Positions 18,301 to 30,713 of a DNA stretch of 64,000 bases are shown piece by piece. The notes beneath the pieces were generated by a model. That model did no database searches and had not been told where the DNA came from. It worked only from the letters and a program-made list of their open reading frames with translations. How positions within the stretch are numbered: the first letter of the stretch is position 1; every line of letters begins with the position of its first letter. This stretch comes from Owenia fusiformis (taxonomy: Eukaryota; Annelida; Polychaeta; Sabellida; Oweniidae): the NCBI GenBank assembly GCA_903813345.2, contig CAIIXF020000007.1, positions 12,630,714-12,694,713 of the forward strand, given 5' to 3'. The translations under genes were made by a program, and so were the position numbers.

Positions 18301-21300
18301 ACCTTTCGTGGAATATTTCCTGTATCACATGCTGAAACGTGTGATAACTGATAGTCCATCTGTCCCGCAAAATTCACTTTTGGACCATTTACCTTAAACC
18401 CTCTGTCGATAGGATTCCCATTTTAAGTTATTTTTGTTCAACATCAATACAAAAAACTCTCCTATGACTCTTGGTTCAAAAGCTCGACTATTTTCAAAAT
18501 GGCCGTCACTTTTGTCTTGTGAAATTCACTTTTGACCCATTTCCTAGCTTTAAAAATAATTTCAGGTGTCCTACATTATAAAAATCCATGTCAATGTAAA
18601 GGGTAGATATATGAAATAATTTTGTTACAAAAAATCAGCGAAAAATTGTATCCATTTTTTTATTTTCAGCCATTTTAGTTAACATTGATTTGTCTATCTG
18701 ACTCGCGAAATCCACTTTCTGTGGCACGTTTTAAAGCCTCTGTCGATAGGATTCCTGTTTTAAGTTATTTCTGTTCAACATCAATTCAGAAAACTCCCCT
18801 ATGACTCCTGGTTCAAAAGCTCGCCTATTTTCAAAATGGCCGCCATTTTTGTCTCGCGAAATTCACTTTTGACCCATTTCCTAGCTTTACAAATAATTTC
18901 AAGTGTCCTACATTGAAAAAATCCATGTCAATGTAAAGAGTAGATGTATGAAATAATTTTGTTAAGAAAAATCATCGAAAAATTATACCCATTTATTTAT
19001 TTTCAGCCATTTTCGTTAACATTGATTTGTCCATCTATCTCGCAAAATCCACTTTTGGACCATTTACCTTAAACCCTCTGTCGATAGGATTCCCATTTTA
19101 AGTTAATTTTGTTCAACATCAATACAAAAAACTCTCCTATGACTCTTGGTTCAAAAGCTCGCCTATTTTCAAAATGGTTGCCATTCTTGTTTCGCGAAAT
19201 TCACTTTTTGCCCATTTCCTAGCTTTACAAATAATTTCAGCTGTCCTGCATTGTAAAAAGCCATGTCACTGTAAAAGGTAGTTGTATGAAATAATTATCC
19301 CATCGAACGAAGTTCGGAGGGATATAGGGAACGCCTCCGTCCGTCCATCCGTCCGTCCATCTGTCCGTCCGTCCGTCCAGGCAATAACTCAATTACCGTT
19401 GGCCCGATTTTGTTCATATTTTGTACACATATACCCTATGGGGGTAGAAGTTCTGCTCGAAAGCCGATTTTCAAAATGGCCGCTCATTTCAAAATGGCGG
19501 CCATTTTAGTGCCGATTTTACAGTAATTTAGGTGCAATGTGTAAAACTGTAATAGCAATATTTTTTAAATGTAAAAAATTATAAAGGACATTAATAAAGC
19601 TGCAAATGTAGATATTAAAAAAGCACATGGCAGCCATCTTGAAAAATGGCGGCGTTTACCTCGTTATTTTACGATTTTTGCTGTAACTCGAAAAGTAGTG
19701 GAGCGATTTTGTTCATATTTGGTATGTGAATACTATAAACATTGCACACTGTCTAAAGACACTTTTGGTAGAGGGTGGCCATTTTGAAAAATGGCCGCCA
19801 TTTTAACGTATTTTACTATAATTCGAAAAGTAGTGGAGCGGTTTTGTTCATATTTGGTATGTGAATACTATAAGCATGGCACACGGTCCTATGACACTTT
19901 TGGTAGAAGGTGGCCATTTTGAAAAATGGCCGCCATTTTAACGTATTTTACTATAACTCGAAAAGTAGTGGAGCAATTTTGTTCATATTTGGTATGTGAA
20001 TACTATAAGCATGGCACACGGTCCTATGACACTTTTAGTAGAAGGTGGCCATTTTGAAAAAATTTTGAAAAATGGCCGCCATTTTAACATATTTTACTAT
20101 TTCTCGAAAAGTAGTGGAGCGATTTTGTTTATATTTGGTATGTGAATACTAAAAGCATGGCACACTGTCTAATGACACTTTTGGTATAAGGTGGCCATTT
20201 TGGCCCCATTTTAACGTTTTTTACTATAACTTGAAAAGTAGTTCAGCGATTTTGTTCATATTTGGTACGTTTCATATTTTATATGTGAATACTATAAGCA
20301 TGGCACACTGTCTAATGACACTTTGGGTAGTAGGCTGCCATTTTGAAAAATGGCCGCCATTTTTACGTTTTTTACTATAACTTGAAAAGTAGTGAAGCGA
20401 TTTTGTTCATATTTGATATGTGAATACTCATGAGCCTTGCACACTGTCTCATGACACTTCGGATAGTAGGCGACCATTTTAAAAAATGGCTTTCATTTTC
20501 ACATTTTTACTATAACTCGAAAAGTAGTGGAGCGATTTTGTTCATATTTGATATATGAATACTCTAAGCATGGCACATTGTCTAATAAAACTTTGGGGAG
20601 TAGTCAGCCATTTTGGAAAATGGCCACCATTTTTATGTGTGTTATTTTACAAGTACATGTGTGCAATTTTTCAAAAATTTTATAGATGGCTACTTAAAAG
20701 CATAATATTTCTTCTGATGGCAACTTGCCTAGTGAGCAACCATTCTGGTGTGTTGTTTTATGATATTTGCTATATATTTCGTTTGTAAAAATGCCAGCCA
20801 TTTCTGTTCGATGGGATTCGCTACGCTTTGGCGTTGCCGTTGTTCTGGTTTTGTTACAAAAAATCGGCAAAATATTATATCCGTTTTTTTATTTTCAGCC
20901 ATTTTAGTTAACATTGATTTGTCCATCTGTCCCGCGAAATCCTCTTTTGGACGATTTGCTTAAAACCTCTGTTGATAGGATTCCAGTTTCAAGTTATTTT
21001 TGTTCAACATCAATACAAAAAACTCCCCTATGACTCCTGGTTCAAAAGCTTGCCTGATTTCAAAATGGTCGCCATTTTTGTCTCGCGAAATTCAATTTTG
21101 GCCCATTTCCTAGCTTTACAAATAATTTCAGGTGTCTTGCATTGCAAAAAGCCATGTCACTGTAAAGAGTAGTTGTATGAAATAATTTTGTTACAAATTA
21201 TTGGCAAAAAATTATATCCGTTTTTTTCAACCATTTTAATTGACTGAGAGACAGATGGCTTGAAATAATTTTGTAACAAAAAATCAGCAAAAAATTATAT

Positions 21301-24300
21301 CCGTTTTTTCTGTCACCATGTGAGCCCAGTACCCACGGTACTAATTTTTGCAATAAAGAGTCGCAGTAAACTTTTGTCAATGGAACACCTTAAGTACAAC
21401 AAAAAGTGTTCCACTGGTTCATTTACATTCAGTTTATGGTTAACATAAGTTTCAAGAGTTCCACGTATTGAGTGTTCCAATTGGAGAGGTTTTGCACTTT
21501 ACAGGTTTTACTGTATAATTGGTTCAGTTGCTTCATTGCAATATAATTTACAGATCCTACTGTCAAGACCGCAACATGAAGTCAATCATAAGTGCAGACT
21601 TTGGAAAAATCATGAAAACAGCTTTTCCCAATGTGCGGAACAGGCGGCTAGGCCAGAGGGGGCAATCTCAATACTGTTACAGTGGAGTCAAGAAAAAGGT
21701 TGTATTAAAGACTCCTACGCTGCCTTGTATCGACCTGACAATGCCTAGTGAAGGCAAACAGGTACAACTCTAGAATACAACTTAGAGACTGATTATGCAC
21801 TTCACCTTTTTCCTCTATCGTACAATTTATTTCACGATACTCTGTCAGTTAAGAAAAAAATCTTCCTTGGAACATGGTGCATTAAATACGCCCAAGGCTT
21901 CAAGACAAAAAACCACTATACTGGGTCATTCAATAAGTTCACAGAAACGCTGGTGCATTTAAATACCAACTCAAAGCCAAATGTTTTCAGGCACCTGCTC
22001 CCCTTGAAGAGTCTGAAGTGGACAAGGCCACCAAAGAATGTGTCTGTGAATGGGCGCAGAAACTTCTTAGTGTTAAGTTCGAATCAACGAGTCATCTTGC
22101 TGAGTACTTGATCACAAAGATGTATGTGAACCATAGGTCAAAGGCAGCCTATACTGTCATCTCAAGTCTCAAAGAGAAGAAAGATCCTAAAGCAGGTAAC
22201 AAAGTTTTCTATATGTAGTCTTGCACCAATCATTAACCTCTATTTCAATACCCCTCTTACCGAGCTGGAAGCAGGACTTTTAAGGCTACTGTATATAATC
22301 AGAATTTTAAACAATGGATTGATTGTGAATATAAAACATTTTGCCTAAATATGATATTCTTCAATTTTTGAATATTTCTAGTTTCATCGACTCCCCCTAG
22401 AGTTGCTCCTGTTACCCCAAACACACACAGAGAGACACAACTTATCCTGCATAAGGCACTATTAGAACGAAGACGTAAACAAACACCATTGGCAACAATA
22501 ACATCAGAGCAACAAGGTTTACAACAACAACAGCAACATATGATATCACAACCATCACATCAACAAAACGTAAAACAACAATTGAGTTCACCCAGACATA
22601 TATCACAACAAACAACAACAACAACTGGCAACACATTACAACAATCGTCATCATCACATTCATACATCGTATCTCCAAGGTCAGCTAATCCAGGATCAAA
22701 ATGGGAAGTTTTACTCGCTCCTAAAGTAGATCCTGAGCTGAAGGATTTACCTCAACCATTCTCTCACTCCCAAATTAAACTATCGCCAGATATCCGCAGC
22801 TCGATGACCCACACCAAGAACAAAGGGCCCAAGAAGGAATGGATGTCCATATCATCGTTAGCTCGAACAAAACCATCACAGGATGTAGAGAAACCTATAA
22901 GTTTGGAATTAAAGACTGCTTCAGAAATAAACACTAAACCGGAAGAGCTTAGACAGCCCCTAAATGAAAATGAGCGAGGGAAGGTTTTAATCACCAAATT
23001 ACCACCTATTCCATATATCGACCTAACCTCTAATATACCTCTTAAACTAGATGACATTAAATCAGAAGACAAAACTAAGATTGGAAAAGAGAAATCAGAA
23101 TCCACTGAAGTTTCACCTGGATGTGTTTTCAATACCTCAACTGAAAAAATGCTTAGTATCAGAGCGACCAATGCCAATGTATCAAATATTTTACCACCTG
23201 CTACCCAAAGTGTGCCAAAACCAACAGCAGAACAACAATCTGAGAAACCAACATGTGTTCAATCTGAGAAAGATTTAGTGTACGATTCCTATTTATCAAG
23301 ACCATCTGGGGCTAAAGGAGGGATTTTGAAGCCCCATGAAACAAGTGCGTTTGTGCCAGTGTCAAAAGTCCAGAGTGGACCATTATCGCCAGTGTTAAAA
23401 GTCCCAACTGGTAAATGTACTTCTGGAAATTCTAAAATGCTTAGCTCTGTAACAGGGCAAACAACTATATCCAAATCATCGGAACCTATTCATTCCAAAA
23501 TATTAACTAAAGATCCAGTTGTAATTCAACTACAAAACTCAACAGCGCCATCAACTGAGGAGGATGGTTTGAAAAAACTAAAAAATACTCAAAAAGAAGA
23601 AAAGATCAAACTTTCCGAACCAACTGTCTCTATAGTAATTGCTTACCCAGAACCATCTCCATCCAATCAGCTTCCAGCACAAGCAAAGACTCGTAAGGTT
23701 ACAAAAAGTGCTGCCATGCAAGAACAACCAAAGAATTATCCAAAGGAAGATTCCATGCGTTTGTTTCAAGATAGCAGGCCTTTACGGGTCCTTTTACGTG
23801 AAGCTCGAAGTAGACGACAGTACAAATCCATGACAGAGAATGAAGGGACCAGTCAATCTATTGAATCATCAGAAACTGGTCCCAATGTTAGGCTCTCTGA
23901 AATAACGAAGCAAGAAGAGGAGCCTAAAGGTAATGCTAATGTGGAGAATGAATCAATTAAGAGTCACGATGCTGAACCCAAGCTTAATCCTAAACGCACT
24001 GCATCTCCAAGTGCAGCCAGCCAACATAAGAAGCAAGCAGTTATCCAAACTACCCATGAGCAACCAACTACCTCAGTTGTCACAAACGATAAAGAGAATG
24101 CAGCCAAGTTGCAAAGTACAAAATTGAACCCTGATATATTTGACTCTCCCACTCGTAGATACCTTTTATCTCTGAACATAGGAAATGCTTCCAATGTATG
24201 CGCTAATGTCCAGCTTGATTCAACAAATAAAGAAGTTCTTACGAGTGAGATCATGAAGCAGCAAAAACTTATGAGTGAAATCAGTGACAATACGTCTATA

Positions 24301-26637
24301 GTAGCTAATGATGGCAAGCCTATTGCTGCATCATTGGTATCACATGGTTTCTCAAAGGAGCAAATGGCTAGTACTAAACCTATGACTAGTTATAGCCAGA
24401 TCAAACTGAACAAAACCAGTATAGAGCAAATGGAGAATGATGCGTTATTAGAGTATTTACAAAGTCCATCTGTACCTGCAGACCTTGCTGATATCACATC
24501 TACCATCAACATGGAAACAGATGTACATGAATCAGAGAGTCAAACTCTGACATCTATTGCCATGGAAACACCAGTTAGTACAGTTCCCCTGGAGACGAAA
24601 TCAAGTTTCGATTCCAGTCTTGATCGCTTTAATCTGGAATATTTCTACAAACAACACGTCCTGGATGATAAGGAACTGAAGTCGTTGTCAGCGCCTGGTA
24701 ATATACTTGCTAACCTCAATGAAAGTAGGACGAGTGGTTTGGGTTTTGATACCTCAACAGTGAAAGTCCCCCTAAAACCTGCAGTAGAGGATGTTATTTT
24801 GTCTAGAGATCAACAGACTCCTTCTCATCACTTCAGACCTGTTAGGACTCCACTCCGACAGACCAGTATTTCAGATTCATATACCTCATCTCAACAGAGC
24901 TTTGAAGTGACAAGGTTATCAAATGCTTCAGAGTCTTCGACCAATCAGGAGTTAGGACCATACCAGCCCAACTTCTACCAAGATACAAGCCTTGATGGGT
25001 TCCAATCCCAGAATGTAGATTACCAAGGATCCATGGCACATTTTCTCCAGAGAAACACTAGTACTGATCAAACTGATGGGTTACCACAGCAACTAGATAC
25101 CACGTTGCCCCAGCAACCATCTCAACAAAACTGGTCTGATCTGTTTCAGAGTAACACAGCTGATGTTCAAGGCCATGGAGATTCACAGAGACCACAATCA
25201 TTGTCTTATGACACACAACAAACTGTTAGAAATATCACATCTCCGCAGATCACCATGAACCCTATAGAAAGGCACAGGACACCCTTGGACCATCAGTTCT
25301 CTGTCAATCAGGATTTGAATTATCAGCCAAGCCCCGTTGAGTTTCAGCCTGATCCCTCGGCAATTAGGAGTTGTAATTCTACTCCACATTCTATCCTGTC
25401 TTGTGATGTTCCTACGGGGGGCTTAGCCATTGGTCAGAGCTTTAATAGTCCCGCAACTCTTCCCTCACCAGGCATGTCTCATCACAGTAGATGTGGTACT
25501 CCTCTATCTGTACAGTCTTTCCATGATGTCTTGTCTCCACAGGTTTCTATGACATCACCACTTGAACCTATGATGTCACCACATATGCCTTTGACATCAC
25601 CTCATCAAATGATGATGTCACCTCAAATGACCAATCAGTCCCCTTCCTTCCAGATGATGACTGCAAACCCCTCATCTCATAATCCCTCTCTGAATCCTTT
25701 AAATGCACAATCCCAGTTACACCTCCAACAATCTATTTTATCACCCCAGCATGGTTTACCTAGTCCCTATAGTCAGCAGATGCATGGAGATGGGGTAAAT
25801 TCTTCCATGATCCAGTCACAAGGTATGAACATCAACCCTTATATGAAGGATCCCCCAGATTACCAGACTGCCGTTCAGCAAATGCAGCAATTGAAGAGTA
25901 ATTCTGACACCCCATTCTTTCCTCCCAATAAAACTATTGGTCCTGTAAGGCGAACAAGGTCAGTTGGTGGACAGTTGAAACGCGTCCGCCACTCAAGTGG
26001 ATCAAACCCTACACAACAATTCATCTCGCAGAGAGTACGACACAATTCAGCACAGAGTGCTCCTGCTCCTTTAGAGTTATCACATCAACCCATTCCCCAA
26101 CCCCACATGGAATATGGAAGAGGGAATCTGATACAGTCCCAGTCTAATCAGCAAGGACAGTTGCAAACTGCCATATTACAAAATATGTCTGGATTTTCTA
26201 ATAAAGACCCCCTACAATATACCAAAATAAGACCCCTTCAAAGCCCCGGAGAAAGCCAATCTGATGCTCAGAATAACAATACCAGTAGCAAAACTCCTTT
26301 CAATGTACAACCCCCACAGCGACCCACTGAGCTACAATTAAACAACCCTGTCCAATCCACTCAGCAGCCCCCTAAGCAACAATTCAACAACCCAAGTGCT
26401 TATCACAGAAATCCTAATTTAGTGAGGATGCTAAATAACCAGCCCTGTCCTACACAAAGCATGGCCCAAAGGGCACCCCAAATAACACAGTTATTACGGG
26501 GCAAGCTTTCAAGTGGTCACCTTGACCTTAGAGGGCTCCACCCAAATGCATTCATTACTGATAAAGGCAATGCTAGACGGAATCTAACTGAAATATTAGA
26601 ATCTGGACAAAAGCCACAAAAGTCGAAACTCGAGTGA
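12337..26637 (+). CDS. RFX7-type winged-helix transcription factor
   Basis: Coding exons 12337-12371, 15391-15424, 16251-16465, 21554-21761, 21991-22195 and 22382-26637 join to 4953 nt, exactly 1650 residues plus TGA. Residues 35-44 read LYLYMKLPSG, the conserved N-terminal element of RFX5/RFX7. The RFX DNA-binding domain spans about 68-143 and includes SADFGKIMK, RRLGQRG and YCYSG, the RFX5/7 signature. PTLPCI (149-154) matches the PxLPx(I/L) motif bound by the ankyrin proteins ANKRA2/RFXANK. EWAQKLL in exon 5 matches RFX7. The 1418-residue last exon is disordered, Gln/Ser/Pro-rich with MSP repeats, and ends in a conserved NLTEILE box. It is a nuclear promoter-binding regulator. The N-terminal spacing (30 residues from KI to EKL) equals the human protein. 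The start codon is the weakest call because of the in-frame upstream ORF. Confidence 0.93.
12845..12938. repeat. Small inverted repeat in RFX7 intron 1
   Basis: 'gggaagtcctccat' near 12860 pairs with 'atggaggacttccc' near 12908, with flanking similarity ('cacggtt' and 'ccgtggtt'). It forms a hairpin of about 95 bp with an AT-rich loop. Confidence 0.65.
13040..15300. repeat. Degenerate tandem array (~90-106 bp units) filling RFX7 intron 1
   Basis: Units contain 'attcaaggacttaaggaaac', 'accttcaaaa(t)', 'aaagtcaatct', 'atatccccttaattta' and 'gcaatcttggata', repeated about twenty times with internal deletions. The array is broken by an unrelated foldback block (about 13470-13915). It occupies most of the 3.0-kb intron and carries no gene. 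Confidence 0.85.
13470..13615. repeat. Foldback insertion inside the intron 1 array
   Basis: 'gatacagggtata' and 'tataccctgtatc' are inverted copies, with outer flanks 'ggttatttaatgggagg' and 'catttaataac'. The outer flank resembles the ends of the two elements at 35629 and 35821, suggesting one family with variable cores. Confidence 0.6.
15627..15842. repeat. Foldback element, copy 1
   Basis: Inverted ends around 'agccaaggaggattgg' (15630) and 'ccaatcctccttg' (to about 15842). Same family as the element at 15888. It lies in RFX7 intron 2. Confidence 0.7.
15888..16211. repeat. Foldback element, copy 2
   Basis: AGAGCCAAGGAGGATTGGCT at 15888 is inverted at 16180-16211, with further pairing of 'cccagaatgcaatctc'. 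It ends 39 bp before the acceptor of RFX7 exon 3. Confidence 0.75.
17831..18350. mobile_element. Nested foldback element with four CRE-like sites
   Basis: Ends TTATCACATGC and CGTGTGATAA are inverted, and a 60-bp inner inverted pair ('gatacaggaaatattccac' and its complement) lies at 18227-18335. It interrupts the outer unit between 'ttaacattgattt' and 'gtccatctgtcccgc', which are adjacent in other copies. TGACGTCA occurs near 17968, 17994, 18038 and 18079. Confidence 0.7.
19298..20848 (+). mobile_element. Non-autonomous Helitron, copy A
   Basis: Starts TCCCATCGAACGAAG after a flanking A and ends TTCTGG (CTRR) before a flanking T, with an ACGC-TTTG-GCGT hairpin just inside the 3' end. The interior holds a (GTCC)n tract and about nine ~130-bp units containing 'aaaatggccgccatttt' and 'gtagtggagcgattttgttc'. 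The flanks 'gaaataatt' and 'ttgttac' are contiguous in neighbouring outer units, which confirms insertion. No Rep/helicase gene is present. Confidence 0.75.
21380..21513. repeat. Decayed pogo-like terminal fragment
   Basis: Contains repeated 'gtgttcca' motifs and ends ACAGGTTTTACTG followed by TA, matching the right end of the element at 52233. It stops 40 bp before RFX7 exon 4. Confidence 0.45.
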
Positions 26638-28130
26638 ATGACAGGTTGTCCAGAAACAATAGTGCTTAAAATGTAATGTCCTTTATTACACTCCAGTTAT
26701 TTTTAATATGTGGTGTCCATAACCAACTACCTAGTGGGCTAGTTCAGCGCCCTTCTTTATGAATTTAGTACTTGTTGTAACATATATAAAGGTGCATTTT
26801 ACAATGCTACATTTTTAAAGGAGCTATTTTAAGTATAATTTCCAAGTTATTTAAAAATCTGTTTTTATCGCACTTTGAAAAAGTGCTATATTGTCGTCGT
26901 CTTGTGCTGTTGGGCGGGCGGGCGTGCGGGCGGGCGGCACATAAACCAAATCTTGTCATCACATTTCCAGGATAACTGCTTACCTGTTCAACTTGAAATT
27001 TTTACAGATGCAAGAGCAGACTAGTACCAAGATCTGATTAGGTTAAGGGCATGCTGGGTAAACTACGTGGTGGCCATTTTGAATTTTTCAACAAATCTTG
27101 TCATCAAAATTCCAGATAAACCACTTATCCGTTCAACTTGAAATTTTTACAGATGCAAGAGCAGACTATTGCCAAGATCTGATTAGGTTTTGGGTATGCT
27201 GGCTTAATTACATGGTGGCCATTTTGAATTTTTCAATTTGGCGGCCATTTTGAATTTTTCAACTTGCTCCAAATTGACCACATTTTTTTGAAAAACATCT
27301 ACAAGTTCTCAGAAGTTCAAATCTGACCTTACATTTCAGATTTGACCTTTCGTTCACCTTCAGTGACCTTGAAAAGGTAAAAAAAGTTGATTTTCTAAAT
27401 TGATATTTTGGATTTAAATTTAGGTCAGCTTAATTACAAAACACCTACTGAGGTCTGAAAAAGTGAAATTTTCAAGGTCGAAGGTCAAGGTCATTAAACT
27501 AGGTCACAGATTTGACCTTTCATTCACCTTCAGTGACCTTGAAAAAGTCAAAAAACTTGATTTTCTAAATTGATATTTTGGATTTAAATTTAGGTCAGCT
27601 TAATTACAAAAGACCTACTGAGGTCTGAAAAAGTGAAATTTTCAAGGTCGAAGGTCATCAAATTAGGTCACAAACAATGTTATCTAAATTTTCCCAAAGT
27701 TCAAGACTACAAATAAATTCTTGTCATCAAAATTGCAGGAAAACCGCTAACCTTGTCAACTTGAAATGTTTACAGATGCAAGAGCAGACTAGTGCCAAGG
27801 TCTGATTAGGTTTTGGCCATGCTGGGTGAATTGCATGGTGGCCAGTTTGCTCTTCAAAGTGCGATATTTATCACTGAGTGTCTTGTTATGGTGATTGTTA
27901 ACCCAAATCTGCTTGGAAGGCAGATTTACCATTTAGTTACTATTCTAGTAATTCAAGGCTCAAATATGAATATGATATATATATATTGGTGATAGAGTTA
28001 GTCATTTTAGGTATGTTTATATTTTATTTGTAAACTTGTTATTTGTTCACTTTAATTGTGAATGATAAGTCTTGCATCAAGACTTGTTTTCCCCTCCAAT
28101 TCTCTCATAGGTTATATTATGTATGTCAAT
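26638..28130 (+). other. Probable RFX7 3' UTR
   Basis: Non-coding sequence after the stop codon. AATAAA occurs at about 27712, within the element below, and later at about 28594. No polyadenylation site can be fixed from sequence alone. Confidence 0.4.
26866..27865. mobile_element. 1-kb TIR element in the RFX7 3' region
   Basis: TATCGCACTTTGAA (26866-26879) and TTCAAAGTGCGATA (27852-27865) are perfect 14-bp inverted ends, with TA at both borders. The core has a (GGGC)n tract and two tandem ~180-bp units with 'ttgatattttggatttaaat'. No transposase is seen, so it is a non-autonomous DNA transposon. Confidence 0.75.
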
Positions 28131-28385
28131 GACTCAATATATATGATGTATGTATTATAAATACATATGATGTATATAAATATATATAATGTATATATTA
28201 TAAATACAAATGATGTATATAAATATATATAATGTATATATTATAAATACAAATGATGTATATAAATATATGTAATGTATATAAATATATATAATGTATA
28301 TAAATATATATAATGTATATAAATAAATATAATGTATATAAATATATATAATGTATATAAATATATATGATGTATATATTTAGGA
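28130..28385. repeat. AT-rich tandem repeat (ATGTATATAAATATATATA)
   Basis: Repeats of a ~20-bp unit of pure A/T with G at one position. It is low-complexity sequence and open frames through it are meaningless. Confidence 0.85.
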
Positions 28386-28448
28386 GGCTCAGAAGCTTGA
28401 TGCAAGCCGAGTAAAAGATAAGTCTTTAGCAACATTCACGGTAACTAT

Positions 28449-28720
28449 CCAGGCCCCGTATATCGCGAGCAAGCTCCTGCTAACATCGCGAGCAATGAGT
28501 TCATTTTAGAAGCGGGGCCTTGAGAGATATGATAAAATATATTTAATGTTAAAGAACGCCATTGCCCTGCAATTGAAATAGCCGTTGTACTATGAAATAA
28601 AGTTGAACTGAGTTTCACTTACTAAACTTTCATAGAAAATTTTATGTTTCACTTTTATCATATTTCTCAAGGCCCCACTTCTAACATGAGCCCATAGCTC
28701 ATGATGACAGCGGGGCCTGG
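28449..28720. repeat. Foldback element ending in CCAGGCCCCG
   Basis: CCAGGCCCCG (28449-28458) is inverted as CGGGGCCTGG (28711-28720). A second inner inverted pair, 'gcggggccttgagagatatg' and 'catatttctcaaggcccc', lies inside. It carries an AATAAA at about 28594 that could serve RFX7 mRNA ends. Confidence 0.75.
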
Positions 28721-29049
28721 ATTAAGTCCTTGTGAACATTAGGTACAAGTACTTAGTTAAAGTAGTATGTACGATGGTACATACAATTGGTGAAATCAAT
28801 AGCATTATAGTAATTTTCTAGTATAAATGTGTTCAGAACGGTGCCAAGTAACTCTGAAAATAGAATGTATATATATTCCTGTGTTCATATATACGTAAGT
28901 CAAGATTACACTATATTGTTGGTATTTTTTAATACTATACAGTTATATGTTCAGAATCCATGTGTTCCACAAAATATCAGTCACTGACATCTGTTAATAC
29001 CATTGCTTTTCCACTTCCTGCATGCATTTCATGATATTTCATCTGCTGC

Positions 29050-29520
29050 TTGTTTTGGAATATGCTTCAAATTAGAAATGAAATATGTGGTCAACTTAGA
29101 AATATCTGTTCAATTTAGAAGTGAAATGAATGTGTTCATTTTATAAGTAAAACATGTGTTCAACTTATAGTGAAATGAATGTGTTCAAGTTAGAAGTAAA
29201 ATATGTGTTCAACTTATAGTAAAATATTTGTTCAACTTAAAGTGAAATGAATGTGTTCATTTTATAAGTAAAATATGTGTTCAACTTAAAGTGAAATGAA
29301 TGTGTTCATTTTATAAGTAAAATATTTGTTCAACTTGTAGTGAAATGAATGTGTTCAAGTTAGAAGTAAAATATGTGTTCAACTTATAGTGAAATATTTG
29401 TTCAACTTAAAGGGAAATGAATGTGTTCATTTTATAAGTAAAATATGTGTTTAACTTATAGTGAAATGAATGTGTTCATAATATATGTGTTCGACTTATA
29501 AGTAAAATATGTCCTCTATA
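29050..29520. repeat. Tandem repeat, ~48-bp units
   Basis: Units combine 'gtgaaatgaatgtgttcatt', 'ttataagtaaaatatgtg' and 'ttcaactta' in about ten imperfect copies. Non-coding. Confidence 0.85.
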
Positions 29521-30493
29521 AGTTTTTACAACTTATGTTTTACCTTTGAAAAAAAAGTCATTTTAGAATCATGTTCAAATTCAATTAAAGGTTTGCTGTA
29601 ATTTTTTTACTTTTTACTAACAAAATGCATAAAAGCATAAATAAATGTTAGTATGAAATAATATGTTCAATACCATGGATGATTATTCTGAATCTCCTAT
29701 ACGTTGTCTCAAAATTGTCTCTCTGTCAAAGTTTTGCAGTTATATTTTTATGAATTCAGTATTCATTGGATTTGTATATATTTGAGGGCAAAAAGTTACC
29801 ATAAACATTGTCTCACTAAAAGATTTAATTGCCGGTGATTCCAAAATATCACAAGATTCCTAGACTGAATATAGAAGTATCATGTTAGATTATAGCATAT
29901 AGAATGTGTATTTAGTCCCTGAGCTGCTCAATGAATTGTCAATGTCCGGTATTCCACCACGAAAACTGAACATACCATTTGAAAGTACTAATTTTGACAC
30001 CATTTGATAGCATGTATATGTATTCAGGTTTTAGGCTATTATAAAGATGGCAGCAATAGTAGAATTCTAATTTCACCCAAATGTGATAGACATTGGTTTC
30101 ACTACCATTTTTTGTAAAAATTATTTCTATCATCCTTTAGCCTGTTTGCATCTCATCTTACCATGAATGTTGTTTTATATGACATGTTGCCTTATTCAAA
30201 AAGTCTTAAATATTTAAGGTACCTTGTTGTCAAGGTAATCTTGAAAATATATATATTTTAGTGTTTGATATGGAAATAATGATACAGTGAAACAGCTTTA
30301 CTGTAGGAGTTATATGTAATATATAGCGTAGGCATTTTGGTACAAATATGATGTTACTGAAAGACTTAAGATAAAATTGTGATATATTTTTAAGATTAAA
30401 TATTATTAGTTTATGAACTGTAATTTGGCCATCTTTTGTTTAATTGTGGATCTCATCTTGTCAGCATATTCTTCCAATACCTGTGTGGAGTTC

Positions 30494-30665
30494 CCCAGGC
30501 TTGGTGTATATACACTCCCCTCCATAAGTTTGGAAACCAGGCTTGGTGTATATACACTCCCCTCCATAAGTTTGGGAACCAGGCTTGGTGTATATACACT
30601 CCCCTCCATAAGTTTGGGAACCAGGCTTGGTGTATATACACTCCCCTCCATAAGTTTGGGAACCT
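30494..30665. repeat. 42-bp tandem repeat, four copies
   Basis: Four almost identical 42-bp units centred on the palindrome GTGTATATACAC with 'cctccataagtttggg'. Because 42 is divisible by three, several overlapping frames stay open on both strands. I do not regard them as genes. Confidence 0.92.
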
Positions 30666-30713
30666 GTCAATGTTTGAATTGTTCCTGAACTATAATATAC
30701 ATAATTTGGAAAG

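Larger units (their letters stand above)
16658..21325. mobile_element. ~4.7-kb repeat block with terminal inverted repeats, filling RFX7 intron 3
   Basis: The ends AGCTCACATGGTGA (16658-16671) and TCACCATGTGAGC (21313-21325) are inverted. The left end runs into 'cgtccgtccgtctgtc' simple sequence. Inside are several ~350-bp units with 'ctgtcgataggattcctg', 'gactcctggttcaaaagctc' and 'tctcgcgaaattcactttt'. Two other elements are nested in it (17831 and 19298). No transposase frame is visible, so it is non-autonomous. Confidence 0.7.

Noticed and set aside
22442-25389. Minus-strand and shifted frames over the last RFX7 exon
   Set aside because: They are shadows of the 1418-residue RFX7 exon.
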